The notes below the pieces were generated by a model that was not told the origin of the DNA, ran no database searches, and worked only from the letters and a program-made list of their open reading frames with translations. The position numbers and the translations under genes were made by a program. Source: Serratia liquefaciens ATCC 27592 (lineage in GTDB: Bacteria; Pseudomonadota; Gammaproteobacteria; Enterobacterales; Enterobacteriaceae). Taken from it: 64,000 nucleotides of DNA. Shown in pieces: positions 28,355-37,301 of this stretch; the stretch's first letter is position 1, and each line of letters begins with the position of its first letter. The stretch lies in NCBI RefSeq assembly GCF_000422085.1, contig NC_021741.1, forward strand, positions 2,976,001 to 3,040,000. Reading direction: 5' to 3'.

Positions 28355-28361
28355 GAGTGCC

Positions 28362-28721
28362 TCAGAGTTGAATGGTGCTTTCTACGTTATTCGTATCGGT
28401 GATGACCATGACGCCAGAAGCCTTGCGGTCTGACTGGCCAATAACAATTGAGCAGGTTGCTGATTGGACGTATGGGAGCTTTTTGGCTTCGGTTTGCAGC
28501 TTGGTGTTCACGTACTGAGTGCCAGGCCAGTGGCCAAGAATCTTCTCGTAGTACGGTAGTCCGAGTGTAGTGTCATACCAGCATTCACCTGAAAAGGTGC
28601 TGCAGGTTGTGGCTACGTCTTGCGCCACCGCGTAGGGGTTTTCTGTCTGCGCAATGTTGCCAAAGTCGTCAAGCTGCAAATCCCAGGTGTCAGTGTTCAG
28701 AAGCATCGACTTCGTGATCAT
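28362..28721 (-). CDS. Baseplate wedge protein, gp25/DUF2634-like
   Basis: 119 residues from MITKSMLLNTDTWDLQLDDF; CGGAG lies 6 bases before this ATG, whereas the upstream in-frame ATG overlaps the terminator. It lies just before gene J, the usual place for the small wedge protein. Family by position and general pattern. Confidence 0.6.
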   Translation of the reverse strand: MITKSMLLNTDTWDLQLDDFGNIAQTENPYAVAQDVATTCSTFSGECWYDTTLGLPYYEKILGHWPGTQYVNTKLQTEAKKLPYVQSATCSIVIGQSDRKASGVMVITDTNNVESTIQL

Positions 28722-28736
28722 GTTTTCTCCGGGCAT

Positions 28737-28760
28737 AAAAAAACCCGCCGAAGCGGGTTG
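28737..28760 (-). terminator. Terminator upstream of the distal baseplate genes
   Basis: Minus strand AACCCGCTTCGGCGGGTTTTTTT. It separates the moron-like pair at 28861-29803 from the distal baseplate genes. Confidence 0.85.
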
Positions 28761-28860
28761 GTTGTGAGGTATAAAATGCAGCGGGACTGATCAAACATCA
28801 GGGTTCACAGTGCACCTAATCTGTTGCATCATTTCGTGCCCAAACAAGCGGATTTTCTTT

Positions 28861-29319
28861 ATGGCATCCATAAGCACGGAAGAAAGATTAATCATAGAAA
28901 ATATGTTCCCCAAAAACACCTGTGCGGAAGACTTCTCAATCATCAATAAAACCATCTTAGAGGCTAAGGGGAAAAGGGGGATTTACCGTGAAGTTGTCAA
29001 GCACGGGCCTAACCTGCATGCATTAAAAAGTTTCATTATCGATGCCACTGGACTTAACCAGAAATCTTCAGGAATTCTGGCAAGTATACTGTGGAGTCTT
29101 GTTAGGCCAGTTATTGAAAGAGATAGGCAATCAAGTATAGGCATCATTACTGGAACGTGGTTATACGAAAGCTTCCTGTGCAAACATCCAAACCACGCAA
29201 ATTACACTGGTAAGGTGTTCCACATTAAAAAGGGCATGAAAACTGGCTGGTTCGGAAGAATCCACCCTGGTCAGCTAGTAGGATGTAGTTGCCACACAAA
29301 GCCAGTTTTCGCATTTTAA
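28861..29319 (+). CDS. Moron-like protein with a MuF-type C-terminal motif
   Basis: 152 residues from MASISTEERLIIENMF, on the strand opposite to the tail operon. Its last 45 residues (HPNH..., GKVFHIKKGM, HPGQLVGCSC, KPVF) align with the end of the phage's own head protein at 41534 (GREFDLDKGL, LPGEEPGCGC, KPIL). The N-terminal 100 residues match nothing I know and have no span. A Cys/His cluster suggests metal binding. Role unknown; an independently expressed accessory gene is likely. Confidence 0.65.
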   Translation: MASISTEERLIIENMFPKNTCAEDFSIINKTILEAKGKRGIYREVVKHGPNLHALKSFIIDATGLNQKSSGILASILWSLVRPVIERDRQSSIGIITGTWLYESFLCKHPNHANYTGKVFHIKKGMKTGWFGRIHPGQLVGCSCHTKPVFAF

Positions 29320-29341
29320 ACCAACCAAAGGGTGGATTGTC

Positions 29342-29803
29342 TCAATTCAATTTTCCTGCACTTTCCAATCTTGAGTATGATGGGATGAACTTTTTCGGAT
29401 TTATGGTGCAGTCATTTAACATCGCGTCCGGAGTTACTGGGGATGAATAGAACCTTGCGTCATCTTGGTTTTCATAGAAGTACCTAACATACCCAGTTAT
29501 TTCTTTCTTGCTTAATAGAAGTGCAACACCAAATTTAGACGCATTCTCCACCATCCTGTCATATGCCGAGGTGTCTGTTGTGTATCTCCCTGTCTTAGCC
29601 AGAACCTCTTCAGGTGGTATGGATGGGTCTATATACAAAGTTCCGGCACTAGCCGCATACATCAAAAATGCACCCTGGTTGTAGCATGCTGAATACACCT
29701 TATCTTGCGGCGGCAGGTGATTTACCTTGCTTTCTTGGGAGTGAGCAAGGATCGGTATAGAGCTAATAATTAACGAAGCAATAAATACACGCGCGTTGTT
29801 CAT
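29342..29803 (-). CDS. Secreted periplasmic protein of unknown function
   Basis: 153 residues. A clear signal peptide (MNNARVFIASLIISSIPILA, cut near AHS-QE) is followed by a soluble domain with two cysteines (YSACYNQ and LNDCTINP) that could form a disulfide. GGAG precedes the ATG, 7 bases away, overlapping the end of the spike gene. It converges with the MuF-like gene. Such exported proteins inside tail operons are often lysogenic-conversion or exclusion genes; none is proved here. Confidence 0.65.
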   Translation of the reverse strand: MNNARVFIASLIISSIPILAHSQESKVNHLPPQDKVYSACYNQGAFLMYAASAGTLYIDPSIPPEEVLAKTGRYTTDTSAYDRMVENASKFGVALLLSKKEITGYVRYFYENQDDARFYSSPVTPDAMLNDCTINPKKFIPSYSRLESAGKLN

Positions 29804-29805
29804 TT

Positions 29806-30393
29806 CTACTCCGGAGTAGATGTTGTGTCTCCACCTGATTCTACACCACCATGAACATGCGTATCCACGATAACCCCAGTCACTAGCTCCAGACGACCAT
29901 CTGGATGAATAGTAACGCCATTTAGATTTATACCTGAAGGGGAAATGATGTTGATTTTATCTGCAAATTCAACGTACTGAGTTGGAGTGCCATTGAGAAC
30001 TCCACCCAAATAAATTGCATCCGCATAACTATGCGCCCGGTTAGAGTTAGGGAGTGCTGGTGATTTTGTGCTTTTCACGGTGCTGATGTCGCGATCGCAC
30101 ATAGCAATTAATCCAATATCACCGATCACAGGCTTCATGATAACAGCACTATTTCCTCGCTGTAGTCTCCATACCGGTGCGCCAAATATGGTTCCCCTCT
30201 CAATCTTTTCGCCGCCACCACTAAATCCATGGAGCATCGGCTGAACATCAACAGAACTGCCAGACTCAGAAACTCCTAAAACCAGGCCAAGGCTTATAAA
30301 TGCATGTTTCATGAGAAACTGTCTCATTATGAAGTCTTGCGAGTTTGCTTCTGTGAGCATGTCCTGAGGGCGGACAGTAAATAGATTTTTCAT
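29806..30393 (-). CDS. Baseplate central spike, Gp138/V-like
   Basis: 195 residues starting MKNLFTVRPQDMLTEANSQD. An OB-like N-terminal region is followed by a beta-rich shaft (INIISPSGINLNGVTIHPDG) and an apex motif with THVHGGVESGG, the metal-binding tip of membrane-puncturing spikes. The ATG overlaps the stop of the hub gene (TAATG). Confidence 0.82.
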   Translation of the reverse strand: MKNLFTVRPQDMLTEANSQDFIMRQFLMKHAFISLGLVLGVSESGSSVDVQPMLHGFSGGGEKIERGTIFGAPVWRLQRGNSAVIMKPVIGDIGLIAMCDRDISTVKSTKSPALPNSNRAHSYADAIYLGGVLNGTPTQYVEFADKINIISPSGINLNGVTIHPDGRLELVTGVIVDTHVHGGVESGGDTTSTPE

Positions 30394-31250
30394 TATTGTC
30401 TCACCGTATCTAACTCTCCCATGGCGGCATGAACTATTGTCATCCAAGGGCCACCTTCAGTCCAAGATGATAGATAATGAACCGCACCAACAACTACATA
30501 TGAACCGCTAGCATTTGGGATTGAGGTTTTCAGCTTAACCCTGCGGCCTCTAGTTATAAGGTTGCTATAGACGCACTGGAAGGTAACTCCATAATTGTTA
30601 AATATAGGGTATCCAATCAATCCATTTTCAGGTGAGACATATGGAACTACAGCATCAACATCTCCATTTTGCGGCCAGATATAGATAATCCCAAGCCTTA
30701 TATCAATTTCAATACCAGCATCTTGAGCGCATTTGGTTATCTGCTCAATGGCATTCCCGGAGTAAAATGGATTTTCAACAGTATCCATTACCCCTGAATC
30801 AACAACCGTATAATCTATTGATTTAGATATTGATTTAATAACATCCGAAACCAGTACCACTCCCTTCACAAAGAAATCCTTGCACCTGACGGACTGATCG
30901 AAACCGGTAGCATTGGCACTAATCATGAGTGGAGCATCTGGCATCTGGTTCATGTCTGCATAGCAACTCATGATTGCACCAAAGAAAATAGGCTTATCAT
31001 CTGCCCATATCTTTACCATGTTTTGTGCGGGGCCATTTATTTGAATCCCCTTGTAGCTTAGGAGGGCCATTTTCTCTTCGCTAAGTCCGTAAACGCGCGC
31101 CTCAAGCGTTGTGCCAGAAACTCCACCAAAAGCACCAACTTCAATTTCAGCCTTGATGTTATCTATGGTTAAAATATCATTCCCATTTTCATCAAATTTC
31201 CCGCTTTTTAGCGTAAACTGAAATTTTAGGCTCCGCTTTTTGTACGTCAT
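30393..31250 (-). CDS. Baseplate hub protein
   Basis: 285 residues. Position between plug and spike, and beta-rich text such as LEARVYGLSEEKMALLSYKG and QITKCAQDAGIEIDI, fit the gp27/gp44-like hub of contractile tails. It overlaps the plug gene by ATGA. Confidence 0.7.
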   Translation of the reverse strand: MTYKKRSLKFQFTLKSGKFDENGNDILTIDNIKAEIEVGAFGGVSGTTLEARVYGLSEEKMALLSYKGIQINGPAQNMVKIWADDKPIFFGAIMSCYADMNQMPDAPLMISANATGFDQSVRCKDFFVKGVVLVSDVIKSISKSIDYTVVDSGVMDTVENPFYSGNAIEQITKCAQDAGIEIDIRLGIIYIWPQNGDVDAVVPYVSPENGLIGYPIFNNYGVTFQCVYSNLITRGRRVKLKTSIPNASGSYVVVGAVHYLSSWTEGGPWMTIVHAAMGELDTVRQ

Positions 31251-31558
31251 TGTGCAGACTCCATTTCTTCTTTTGTAGCATAAAAGAGCCGGAACCTCGT
31301 ACCTAGTTCGTCGAATGCCGGATCTGCATCTCCTACTGTGTCAGCAAAGAACAGCTCCCCCTGTAGTCCGAGGTGCGCGTACCTAACTAACTTATTGCAG
31401 TTCAAACAGATCACGCCTTGAACAATCCAGAGGCCATTCAAAGCTACGTCTATAAACAAACCTGTGGTTCTCTGCACTAAGCGGATCTGGCAAGACTGCC
31501 CCCCAATGGTGGCATTAACCTGCTGGGCCTTTATAGGTTTTAGGGTGATCTCCTGCAT
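31247..31558 (-). CDS. Baseplate plug protein (Pam3 gp18-like)
   Basis: 103 residues with GLFIDVALNGLWIVQGVICL and AFDELGTRFRLFYAT, the pattern of the plug family described from cyanophage Pam3. It closes the tail tube in the hub. It overlaps both neighbours by one to four bases. Confidence 0.75.
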   Translation of the reverse strand: MQEITLKPIKAQQVNATIGGQSCQIRLVQRTTGLFIDVALNGLWIVQGVICLNCNKLVRYAHLGLQGELFFADTVGDADPAFDELGTRFRLFYATKEEMESAQ

Positions 31559-32367
31559 TATGATAACCCCTTAACAAGCTCTGCAACCGCATCTGATAGT
31601 TTATTAATGGATGATGTGGCAGCACCATTTACAGCCCCAGTGACGCCACTGGTAGCCCCGGCAACAGCTGAACTGACTGATGATGCCACTTTAGTTGCAG
31701 CGCTAGATATTGATCCTTTCAATCCAGACAGTGCGCCCTTCACATCCGACAGCGTCACACCAGAAGCAGATGAGTTTCCTACAATAGTTCTGCCATTTGC
31801 GCTACGCACATCAAAAATAGGAACTTCTCCTGGGTTATTCCCTGTGGCGCTAGTTAGGACTACTTCGGACTCTTGTAGAATTGCTTGGAATATCGCCTCT
31901 ACAGTGAGTAGCGTCACAGCCTTTTCTGATGTTTGATAGTTAAACCTGATTAGGTCATAGCTTTCATACGTTGTGTCAGGGGTCTCTATGTCATACAACT
32001 GAGCGCTGCTCACCATTTCATCTAGCGCAGCGAGCATGTCAGACCTGCTCGTAAGTGAAAAGTTTGTCAAGTTTGGTAGGCCGCCACTGAACCCAGACCA
32101 TCCCTCAAGGGTGAAAACCACCCGAATAACTGGCGGCCGCTTTACTTTGTTGTACGAGCTATATGACCCTTTCTCTATGGGTGCGGATACAACAGAAGCA
32201 TCCGCGCCATACTCGATGCCAATAAATGACGATGGGTTTAGCGCCCGCAATACTCCACCAGAGGTATAAATCCCATACCCTGGAGAAAGAGTGCCATTCA
32301 GGATAGAAAGAAGTCCGCCGCCATTGATGGCACTTAATAGGGTTGTTTCATTAAGAGAGAACGACAT
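31558..32367 (-). CDS. Dit-like baseplate/tail protein
   Basis: 269 residues from MSFSLNETTLLSAING. The middle part (IEKGSYSSYNKVKRPPVIRV, LDEMVSSAQLYDIETPD) fits the Dit-like N-terminal domain seen in such myophages, and the last 70 residues are Ser/Ala/Gly-rich. ACAGGGG lies 5 bases before the ATG; a GTG two codons upstream overlaps the tape-measure stop. Confidence 0.7.
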   Translation of the reverse strand: MSFSLNETTLLSAINGGGLLSILNGTLSPGYGIYTSGGVLRALNPSSFIGIEYGADASVVSAPIEKGSYSSYNKVKRPPVIRVVFTLEGWSGFSGGLPNLTNFSLTSRSDMLAALDEMVSSAQLYDIETPDTTYESYDLIRFNYQTSEKAVTLLTVEAIFQAILQESEVVLTSATGNNPGEVPIFDVRSANGRTIVGNSSASGVTLSDVKGALSGLKGSISSAATKVASSVSSAVAGATSGVTGAVNGAATSSINKLSDAVAELVKGLS

Positions 32368-32369
32368 GA

Positions 32370-34196
32370 TCACCCCTGTCCTGATAAAGATGGTGTCAAC
32401 CTACTATTTCTGCCGACGCTACGCTGTACATCTTGAGCAAGGGCCTGCTGATTATTTGCCGATGTTACAAACTCTGCCTTTGCAATATGGATATCTGTTT
32501 TATTGGCAGGGACGCCGCCATAGCTGCCAGAATTGCGCTGCATGGTGGCCCTAGAACCAACTTGTATCCCTCGCATAATCTCATCATCACTGACATATCC
32601 TTTTCCGTTCTCATGGCTAATAATTCCCTTCAACAAGCTGAATATCGTCGACATGTCAGAGCTTGCCAATGACTCATGAGCGCCTTTCCCGGTAGCTTTA
32701 ACGAGGGAGTTGATGTATGCCATCACATTATTATTGTCGCTGGCGGGAGCGTATTTATTGACAATTTCTGAAATGGTGTCTGTGCCGCGCTGGAAGTAGA
32801 GCTGGATCTGTTTATAGAGGGCTGAGACTCCTTCAGTCATGGAGTTGAAAACAGCAAATCTACCATTTGGTCCAGACTCCTTCGTTGCGCCGCTTTGTTT
32901 GGCATAGTTGAGGTTGCCAGGGTTATTATTTCTAATGCCTCGAGGTGCGTTTGAAGACTGTGCTCGCTGCTCTACCTCATCATCCTGCCCATAACCATCA
33001 GCTCTAGGCAGGTTTATTCCAATTTTTTCCTTCACCCAATCATGAAACATCTTTCCGTAACTATCAGCACCCTCCATTCCAGGAAGGTTATTCAAGGTGT
33101 TTGCAACAGGGTTATCGGTAAGCCACGCATATTTCTTCTCAAGAACTTCTGCGTACTTTTGCAGCTCAACCAACCCAGCAATGAGACTGACTCTCGACAG
33201 AGCTATCAGCGCACCTTTCACGCCACCAATTGCGGATATCATGCCAAGTAGCCACTTACCGCCAATGAATATCAACAGACCTTCCATGACGTTCTGCCAG
33301 CCTCCTGCCGCCTCAGCTACCTTGTTTATGGTGTCAGCTGTATCTCTGAAAAATCTTTCAATTTCTGGTCCATGTGTGGTTATCCACACACCAAAACTTT
33401 CTATGAGAGGAATCAGTTTTTCTATGTAAGGAATTAACGCCTCAAACAACACCTGTGCGGCGGCAGAAAAATTCTGCTTCATCTCAACGAGTCTACGGTT
33501 GAATTTCGATGCCTTATCAGTAGCTTCTTCACTAGCCTTGGATATTTTTGCAAACCGGTCAGCGTCCGATACTAAGTTGCCATTAGAAAGCGCTAACTGA
33601 GTGGAGTTATCGAACCCAAACATGCTTGCATATCTACGCTTTAAGTCATCATTTTTCAATCGCCCCCAGTTCTGGGCAATCTTGCGCATTATGGATTCTG
33701 AATTGTCGTTCTTATAATCAAAGCTTGTACCGGTTGCTCCTGAAAAAGCACTCAAGGCTATCATTAGCGGGTTATCTTTCCCCCCGCCAGTTCTAACCTC
33801 TGTCAGCATCCCTTGAAACCCTGCCAAGGTTCCCTGCATCTTCTCTGCACTTGAACCTGCAGCCTCTGCAGCTCGGCTCCAACCGTCCAGCGACTTGGCC
33901 GACATATCCAGTGCTTTAGAGTTAATGCCAAGCTGCTGCAGGCTATTAGCCGTACTCGTGATAAAGTTTTTAATGCCATTAGCCGAAAGCGTTACGCCAA
34001 CCAGCGCCAGCAATTCAGTGCGGATTGAACCAAAGAAAGAGGCCGCTCTTTTACCTGCGGCCTCCATATCCTTTGCTGTCTGCTCTGAGTTTTTACGGGT
34101 CTTATCGAGGCTCTCTTTGGTCTCTTCCTGCCCTTTTTTAAATCCTGATGCATCCAGGCCAAGAGTGACCACCAAAGCATCAATAATAGTCGCCAT
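32370..34196 (-). CDS. Tail tape measure protein with lysozyme-like region
   Basis: 608 residues. The N-terminal 230 residues are helical with LGLDASGFKKGQEET and SLDGWSRAAEAAGSSAEKMQ, typical tape-measure text. Hydrophobic stretches lie around 300-350. Residues about 420-520 (RGIRNNNPGNLNYA, FAVFNSMTEGVSALYKQI) match the P5-type peptidoglycan-hydrolase-like domain. The length would measure a short tail. The start lies one base into the stop of the upstream gene. Confidence 0.85.
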   Translation of the reverse strand: MATIIDALVVTLGLDASGFKKGQEETKESLDKTRKNSEQTAKDMEAAGKRAASFFGSIRTELLALVGVTLSANGIKNFITSTANSLQQLGINSKALDMSAKSLDGWSRAAEAAGSSAEKMQGTLAGFQGMLTEVRTGGGKDNPLMIALSAFSGATGTSFDYKNDNSESIMRKIAQNWGRLKNDDLKRRYASMFGFDNSTQLALSNGNLVSDADRFAKISKASEEATDKASKFNRRLVEMKQNFSAAAQVLFEALIPYIEKLIPLIESFGVWITTHGPEIERFFRDTADTINKVAEAAGGWQNVMEGLLIFIGGKWLLGMISAIGGVKGALIALSRVSLIAGLVELQKYAEVLEKKYAWLTDNPVANTLNNLPGMEGADSYGKMFHDWVKEKIGINLPRADGYGQDDEVEQRAQSSNAPRGIRNNNPGNLNYAKQSGATKESGPNGRFAVFNSMTEGVSALYKQIQLYFQRGTDTISEIVNKYAPASDNNNVMAYINSLVKATGKGAHESLASSDMSTIFSLLKGIISHENGKGYVSDDEIMRGIQVGSRATMQRNSGSYGGVPANKTDIHIAKAEFVTSANNQQALAQDVQRSVGRNSRLTPSLSGQG

Positions 34197-34396
34197 TAGC
34201 GCTCACTCCGCTTGTTAATGAGGTATTGGTTGTAGTTATGGACTGTGATCACCTCTAGAAATTTCCACAGGTCTTCAAGCCCATAAATCGTGTCCAGCTC
34301 ATAGAGTTTCGCCAGCCCAAGATCACTGGATATAACCGTGAATATGGTCTTGGGTATGTTCACGCTTTCAACTAGCGTGTCGCCGCCCTCTGGCAT
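34196..34396 (-). CDS. Tail assembly chaperone, downstream frame (T-like)
   Basis: 66 residues from MPEGGDTLVESVNIPK. It lies 14 bases after the stop of the 135-residue chaperone and shares a frame that is open from the slippery site. It is therefore probably also made as the C-terminal part of a -1 frameshift product of about 207 residues, like lambda gpGT. Confidence 0.75.
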   Translation of the reverse strand: MPEGGDTLVESVNIPKTIFTVISSDLGLAKLYELDTIYGLEDLWKFLEVITVHNYNQYLINKRSER

Positions 34397-34410
34397 TATT
34401 GTGGGAAGGT

Positions 34411-34818
34411 CTAACGGGCGACGTTTTGCAAAAAATCCACATGTAGCTTGAACACTTCCGCCCTTAGCTTAAGTCGAGTCATAACCTCTTCAGTGTCAGT
34501 CTCGATAAGTGGCCGCTCCACCTTCTTGTCTGCAGGGTTAGGCACTGACTGCACGCAAGCCATCAGTTCCTCCAACAATGGCTTTGCTTCCTCTGCTGGA
34601 ATTTTAGCAACCAGACTTAGTCCGGTTGTTGCCATTGCCGCCATGCCCATATCAGAGAAGTTTTCAGGCAACTCTACTCCGTTTCGCGCCATTGCCAATC
34701 CTGCACGGATAGCCCACCATTCAGCCTGGGAAGCTGACATTTCAAGGATGTGGTACATCTTCCCTTCATCGCGCCCTTTGGTGCCAGAGACGGTGTAATA
34801 GATTTCTTTACGGGCCAT
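34411..34818 (-). CDS. Tail assembly chaperone (G-like)
   Basis: 135 residues, helical, ending FKLHVDFLQNVAR. It lies between the tube and tape-measure genes, the place of G/GT chaperones in tailed phages. GAEEAKPLLEEL-like acidic helices fit a chaperone that coats the tape measure; the actual text is IPAEEAKPLLEELMACV. Confidence 0.75.
   Translation of the reverse strand: MARKEIYYTVSGTKGRDEGKMYHILEMSASQAEWWAIRAGLAMARNGVELPENFSDMGMAAMATTGLSLVAKIPAEEAKPLLEELMACVQSVPNPADKKVERPLIETDTEEVMTRLKLRAEVFKLHVDFLQNVAR
34429..34435 (-). other. Slippery heptamer T-TTT-TTG for -1 frameshifting
   Basis: In the minus-strand reading frame of the chaperone gene the codons are GAT TTT TTG, giving heptamer T-TTT-TTG. 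After a -1 slip the reading continues A-K-R-R-P-L-D-L-P-T-I-M through the start of the 34196-34396 gene with no stop. The 0-frame stop is five codons on. Confidence 0.7.
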
Positions 34819-34826
34819 GGTAATCC

Positions 34827-35267
34827 TTAAGAACTAAATGGTTCAGCTGTGACGTTTTCCCAGTCGATCTGGAATGTAATGGCTTGCAGAACACGCTGCG
34901 CATCTGGCATCGCCTTACTTCTCACCAACACCCCATTAGATAGTGTGAATTTAGCCTGCATCCCTGGGATGATGATCGTCGCGTTGCACCGAAAAACAGC
35001 AATTGCCGTGCGGGATGTCTTCATCCATGTTTGGACCATGTCGTAACTATCACTGTCTGGCATGATGGTTACCGTTTGCAGATATTGCCCAAACACGAAA
35101 CCAGCTGATAGCTTCCCGTCCGCACCACGAACAGTCTGTGCAAATTCGGTGTCACCCATTGCGAACATGGCGTCAGCAGCATATCCCTGCAAGTTCTGAG
35201 CTGTAGGGAACAGGTTTGTTACTGAAAGTGCGAATGTGGAGTCGGCACTTGTAATAGTCTTTGCCAT
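34827..35267 (-). CDS. Tail tube protein (DUF3277)
   Basis: 146 residues. MAKTITSADSTFALSVTNLF, AQTVRGADGKLSAGFVFGQY and FQIDWENVT fit DUF3277, the tube protein next to the DUF3383 sheath. Confidence 0.85.
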   Translation of the reverse strand: MAKTITSADSTFALSVTNLFPTAQNLQGYAADAMFAMGDTEFAQTVRGADGKLSAGFVFGQYLQTVTIMPDSDSYDMVQTWMKTSRTAIAVFRCNATIIIPGMQAKFTLSNGVLVRSKAMPDAQRVLQAITFQIDWENVTAEPFSS

Positions 35268-35279
35268 TTTCTATAGCTC

Positions 35280-36758
35280 CTATTGCACTTCAATTGATGC
35301 AAGGGTGAGTTTCTGCAGGCTGCCGCCGTCACAGTAGTAGAAGGTCATGCTCGGTGATTTCCGCGCCGCTCGCTGCTCTGGTGTCGCATCTGCGATAAAC
35401 AGATACCAACCCTTAGCCTGGAGAGTCGAAGAAATATCCACGCCAACAGCGTTCTGAATTTGCGACTTCTGAGAACCAGATAGAGTGATACCGGTGCGAA
35501 TACCGCCGAATGCAACGCCCTGCGCGATGGTGTCGGCAAAGGAAGCCTCTACTGCAGCCTTCATGGCGTTGTTGTATGGATATGAACGGTTAGCCTGGAA
35601 CATCTCGATCGCGTCTTGCATCAGGTTGGCGTTCAGCCAAATCTGGAAGCAGAATGAATCAAGCCACTTGAAATCGCCGGTTATAGTGCCATCAGCCCAG
35701 TATTTAGTGCTGTAGTTGTTCGCGCTGTACGCGCCATAGAAGTTGTAACCATTGGCGATTAGTACATCATAGGTGCTTGAGTCACTTACCTGAGCCAGCA
35801 ATCCATCCAGCGAACGGAATTTAAATGGCACGCGGCCTTCAGCTCTGTCGAAATCAAGCGAGGCTGCGTAGCCCAGCACTGATGCAGCATGGACCTGATA
35901 GCCGTAAACCGGCACTGTTTGCCCGTAACTGTAAGTGGTTATCAGCGCATAAGTCAGGTTGTCCGTGCTGTCCTGTACAATCGCATTAGCGCTAAGGTCA
36001 TGGGCGACATAACCGAAACGATAGTTCTGAGCGCTTGCCCATGCTGCAAAGGCAAGATGCTGTGGCTGATCGCAAGTGAATGTGGTGGTGAAGAGTGCGA
36101 AGCTTTGATTAACTGCAAGAATTGCCTGCATTACATCGGAAGCCACCGCAGTATCAGAGCCCTGTGATAATACAGCCCCTGAAGCAGCGGTTAGTCTGAG
36201 CCCAGCGGAAAGAGTGCCGGTAGCGTAGGTAATGGTGCTGCTATCACCATCTGTAGCAGATGAGATGATGAAAGCCTTGGTGTTGGTATCCCAAACTACG
36301 TTCACGCTAGAGCCAATGCCTGTTTTGATCAGCGTTGCGGCATTGTCGAAACTAGTTGCTGCACTAAGAGAAATACTTGTAGATGTTACCGGGGTTCCGT
36401 CTACGGTCAGGATTATTGTGCCGGTCAGCAACTTCAGTTGTGCCAGGGTTACATCGGCCATTGAAGCAGAACGCAGGAAGGCGGAAATGTCTTCCGTGTT
36501 GAACTGTGAATACAGCAAATTTCCGGGCTGCTTGGTTGAGCCCTTATAGCCCGCAAAGTAGATGGTCGCCATTGCTGCTTCCTGTGATGCGCTACCAAAA
36601 TATTTGGCCACGTCTTCATCAGAGGAAAATGATAAAACCGATCCAACCGGTGCATAAGCGCTGTCGGTCAAAATCAGCCCGTTCAAATCAAGCGCCGTGC
36701 CGCCTGCTGCAAGCACGCCCGGATTGATACGAACGTCTTTGGTAATAGGAATTGCCAT
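35280..36758 (-). CDS. Tail sheath protein (DUF3383)
   Basis: 492 residues. The ordered text [39 protein letters not shown] and [20 protein letters not shown] is that of DUF3383, the contractile sheath of such myophages. Its presence shows the tail is contractile. Confidence 0.9.
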   Translation of the reverse strand: MAIPITKDVRINPGVLAAGGTALDLNGLILTDSAYAPVGSVLSFSSDEDVAKYFGSASQEAAMATIYFAGYKGSTKQPGNLLYSQFNTEDISAFLRSASMADVTLAQLKLLTGTIILTVDGTPVTSTSISLSAATSFDNAATLIKTGIGSSVNVVWDTNTKAFIISSATDGDSSTITYATGTLSAGLRLTAASGAVLSQGSDTAVASDVMQAILAVNQSFALFTTTFTCDQPQHLAFAAWASAQNYRFGYVAHDLSANAIVQDSTDNLTYALITTYSYGQTVPVYGYQVHAASVLGYAASLDFDRAEGRVPFKFRSLDGLLAQVSDSSTYDVLIANGYNFYGAYSANNYSTKYWADGTITGDFKWLDSFCFQIWLNANLMQDAIEMFQANRSYPYNNAMKAAVEASFADTIAQGVAFGGIRTGITLSGSQKSQIQNAVGVDISSTLQAKGWYLFIADATPEQRAARKSPSMTFYYCDGGSLQKLTLASIEVQ

Positions 36759-37301
36759 TTATGCATTCTCCGGTGGGAATTTTGTGTCGACCTCTACAAG
36801 GCCGATGTCGATGATGTCCATGAATTGCATTGGTGTGGTGATTGCGGCGTTAACCTGAGCTGAGAAATCTAACGTCCAGCGCGATTCATATTGCTGTTCT
36901 CCGTTGATCATCGTTGTCTGGTGAGGTTCGCCGGAGTAAAGCGGCCTAATGTCATAGCCCATGGTTTTAAATTGCTCTACTGCGAATTCAGAGCGGACCA
37001 TGGTTGCGACGATAAGCGAGTTTGATTGAGCTGTTTCACCGTAGAAGTCGAGTTGGCAGCGCCACACGTTAGTGCGCGTTGTTTGCTGGGTCCCGCCAGT
37101 GACCGTCCCTGGATCGGTGTATGAATATCGGTTGGTCGACAGTCCATTCACTCCCAACGGAGTCATTGTGCAGAAATCACCGCCTGGCATCGGCACTCGG
37201 TTTTCTTGCGCCAGCACCACTTCAGTGCTTATTAAGGACAATAAAAAACCGCGCAAGGCGGTTGTGATGTCGTCATCTGAAATGCTGATAGAGGCAGCCA
37301 T
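36759..37301 (-). CDS. Neck/tail-terminator protein, LIC_12616-like
   Basis: 180 residues. VVLAQENRVPMPGGDFCTMT, GTQQTTRTNVWRCQLDFYG and SRWTLDFSAQVNA fit the LIC_12616 family found upstream of DUF3383 sheaths. A tail-completion role is inferred from position. Confidence 0.7.
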   Translation of the reverse strand: MAASISISDDDITTALRGFLLSLISTEVVLAQENRVPMPGGDFCTMTPLGVNGLSTNRYSYTDPGTVTGGTQQTTRTNVWRCQLDFYGETAQSNSLIVATMVRSEFAVEQFKTMGYDIRPLYSGEPHQTTMINGEQQYESRWTLDFSAQVNAAITTPMQFMDIIDIGLVEVDTKFPPENA

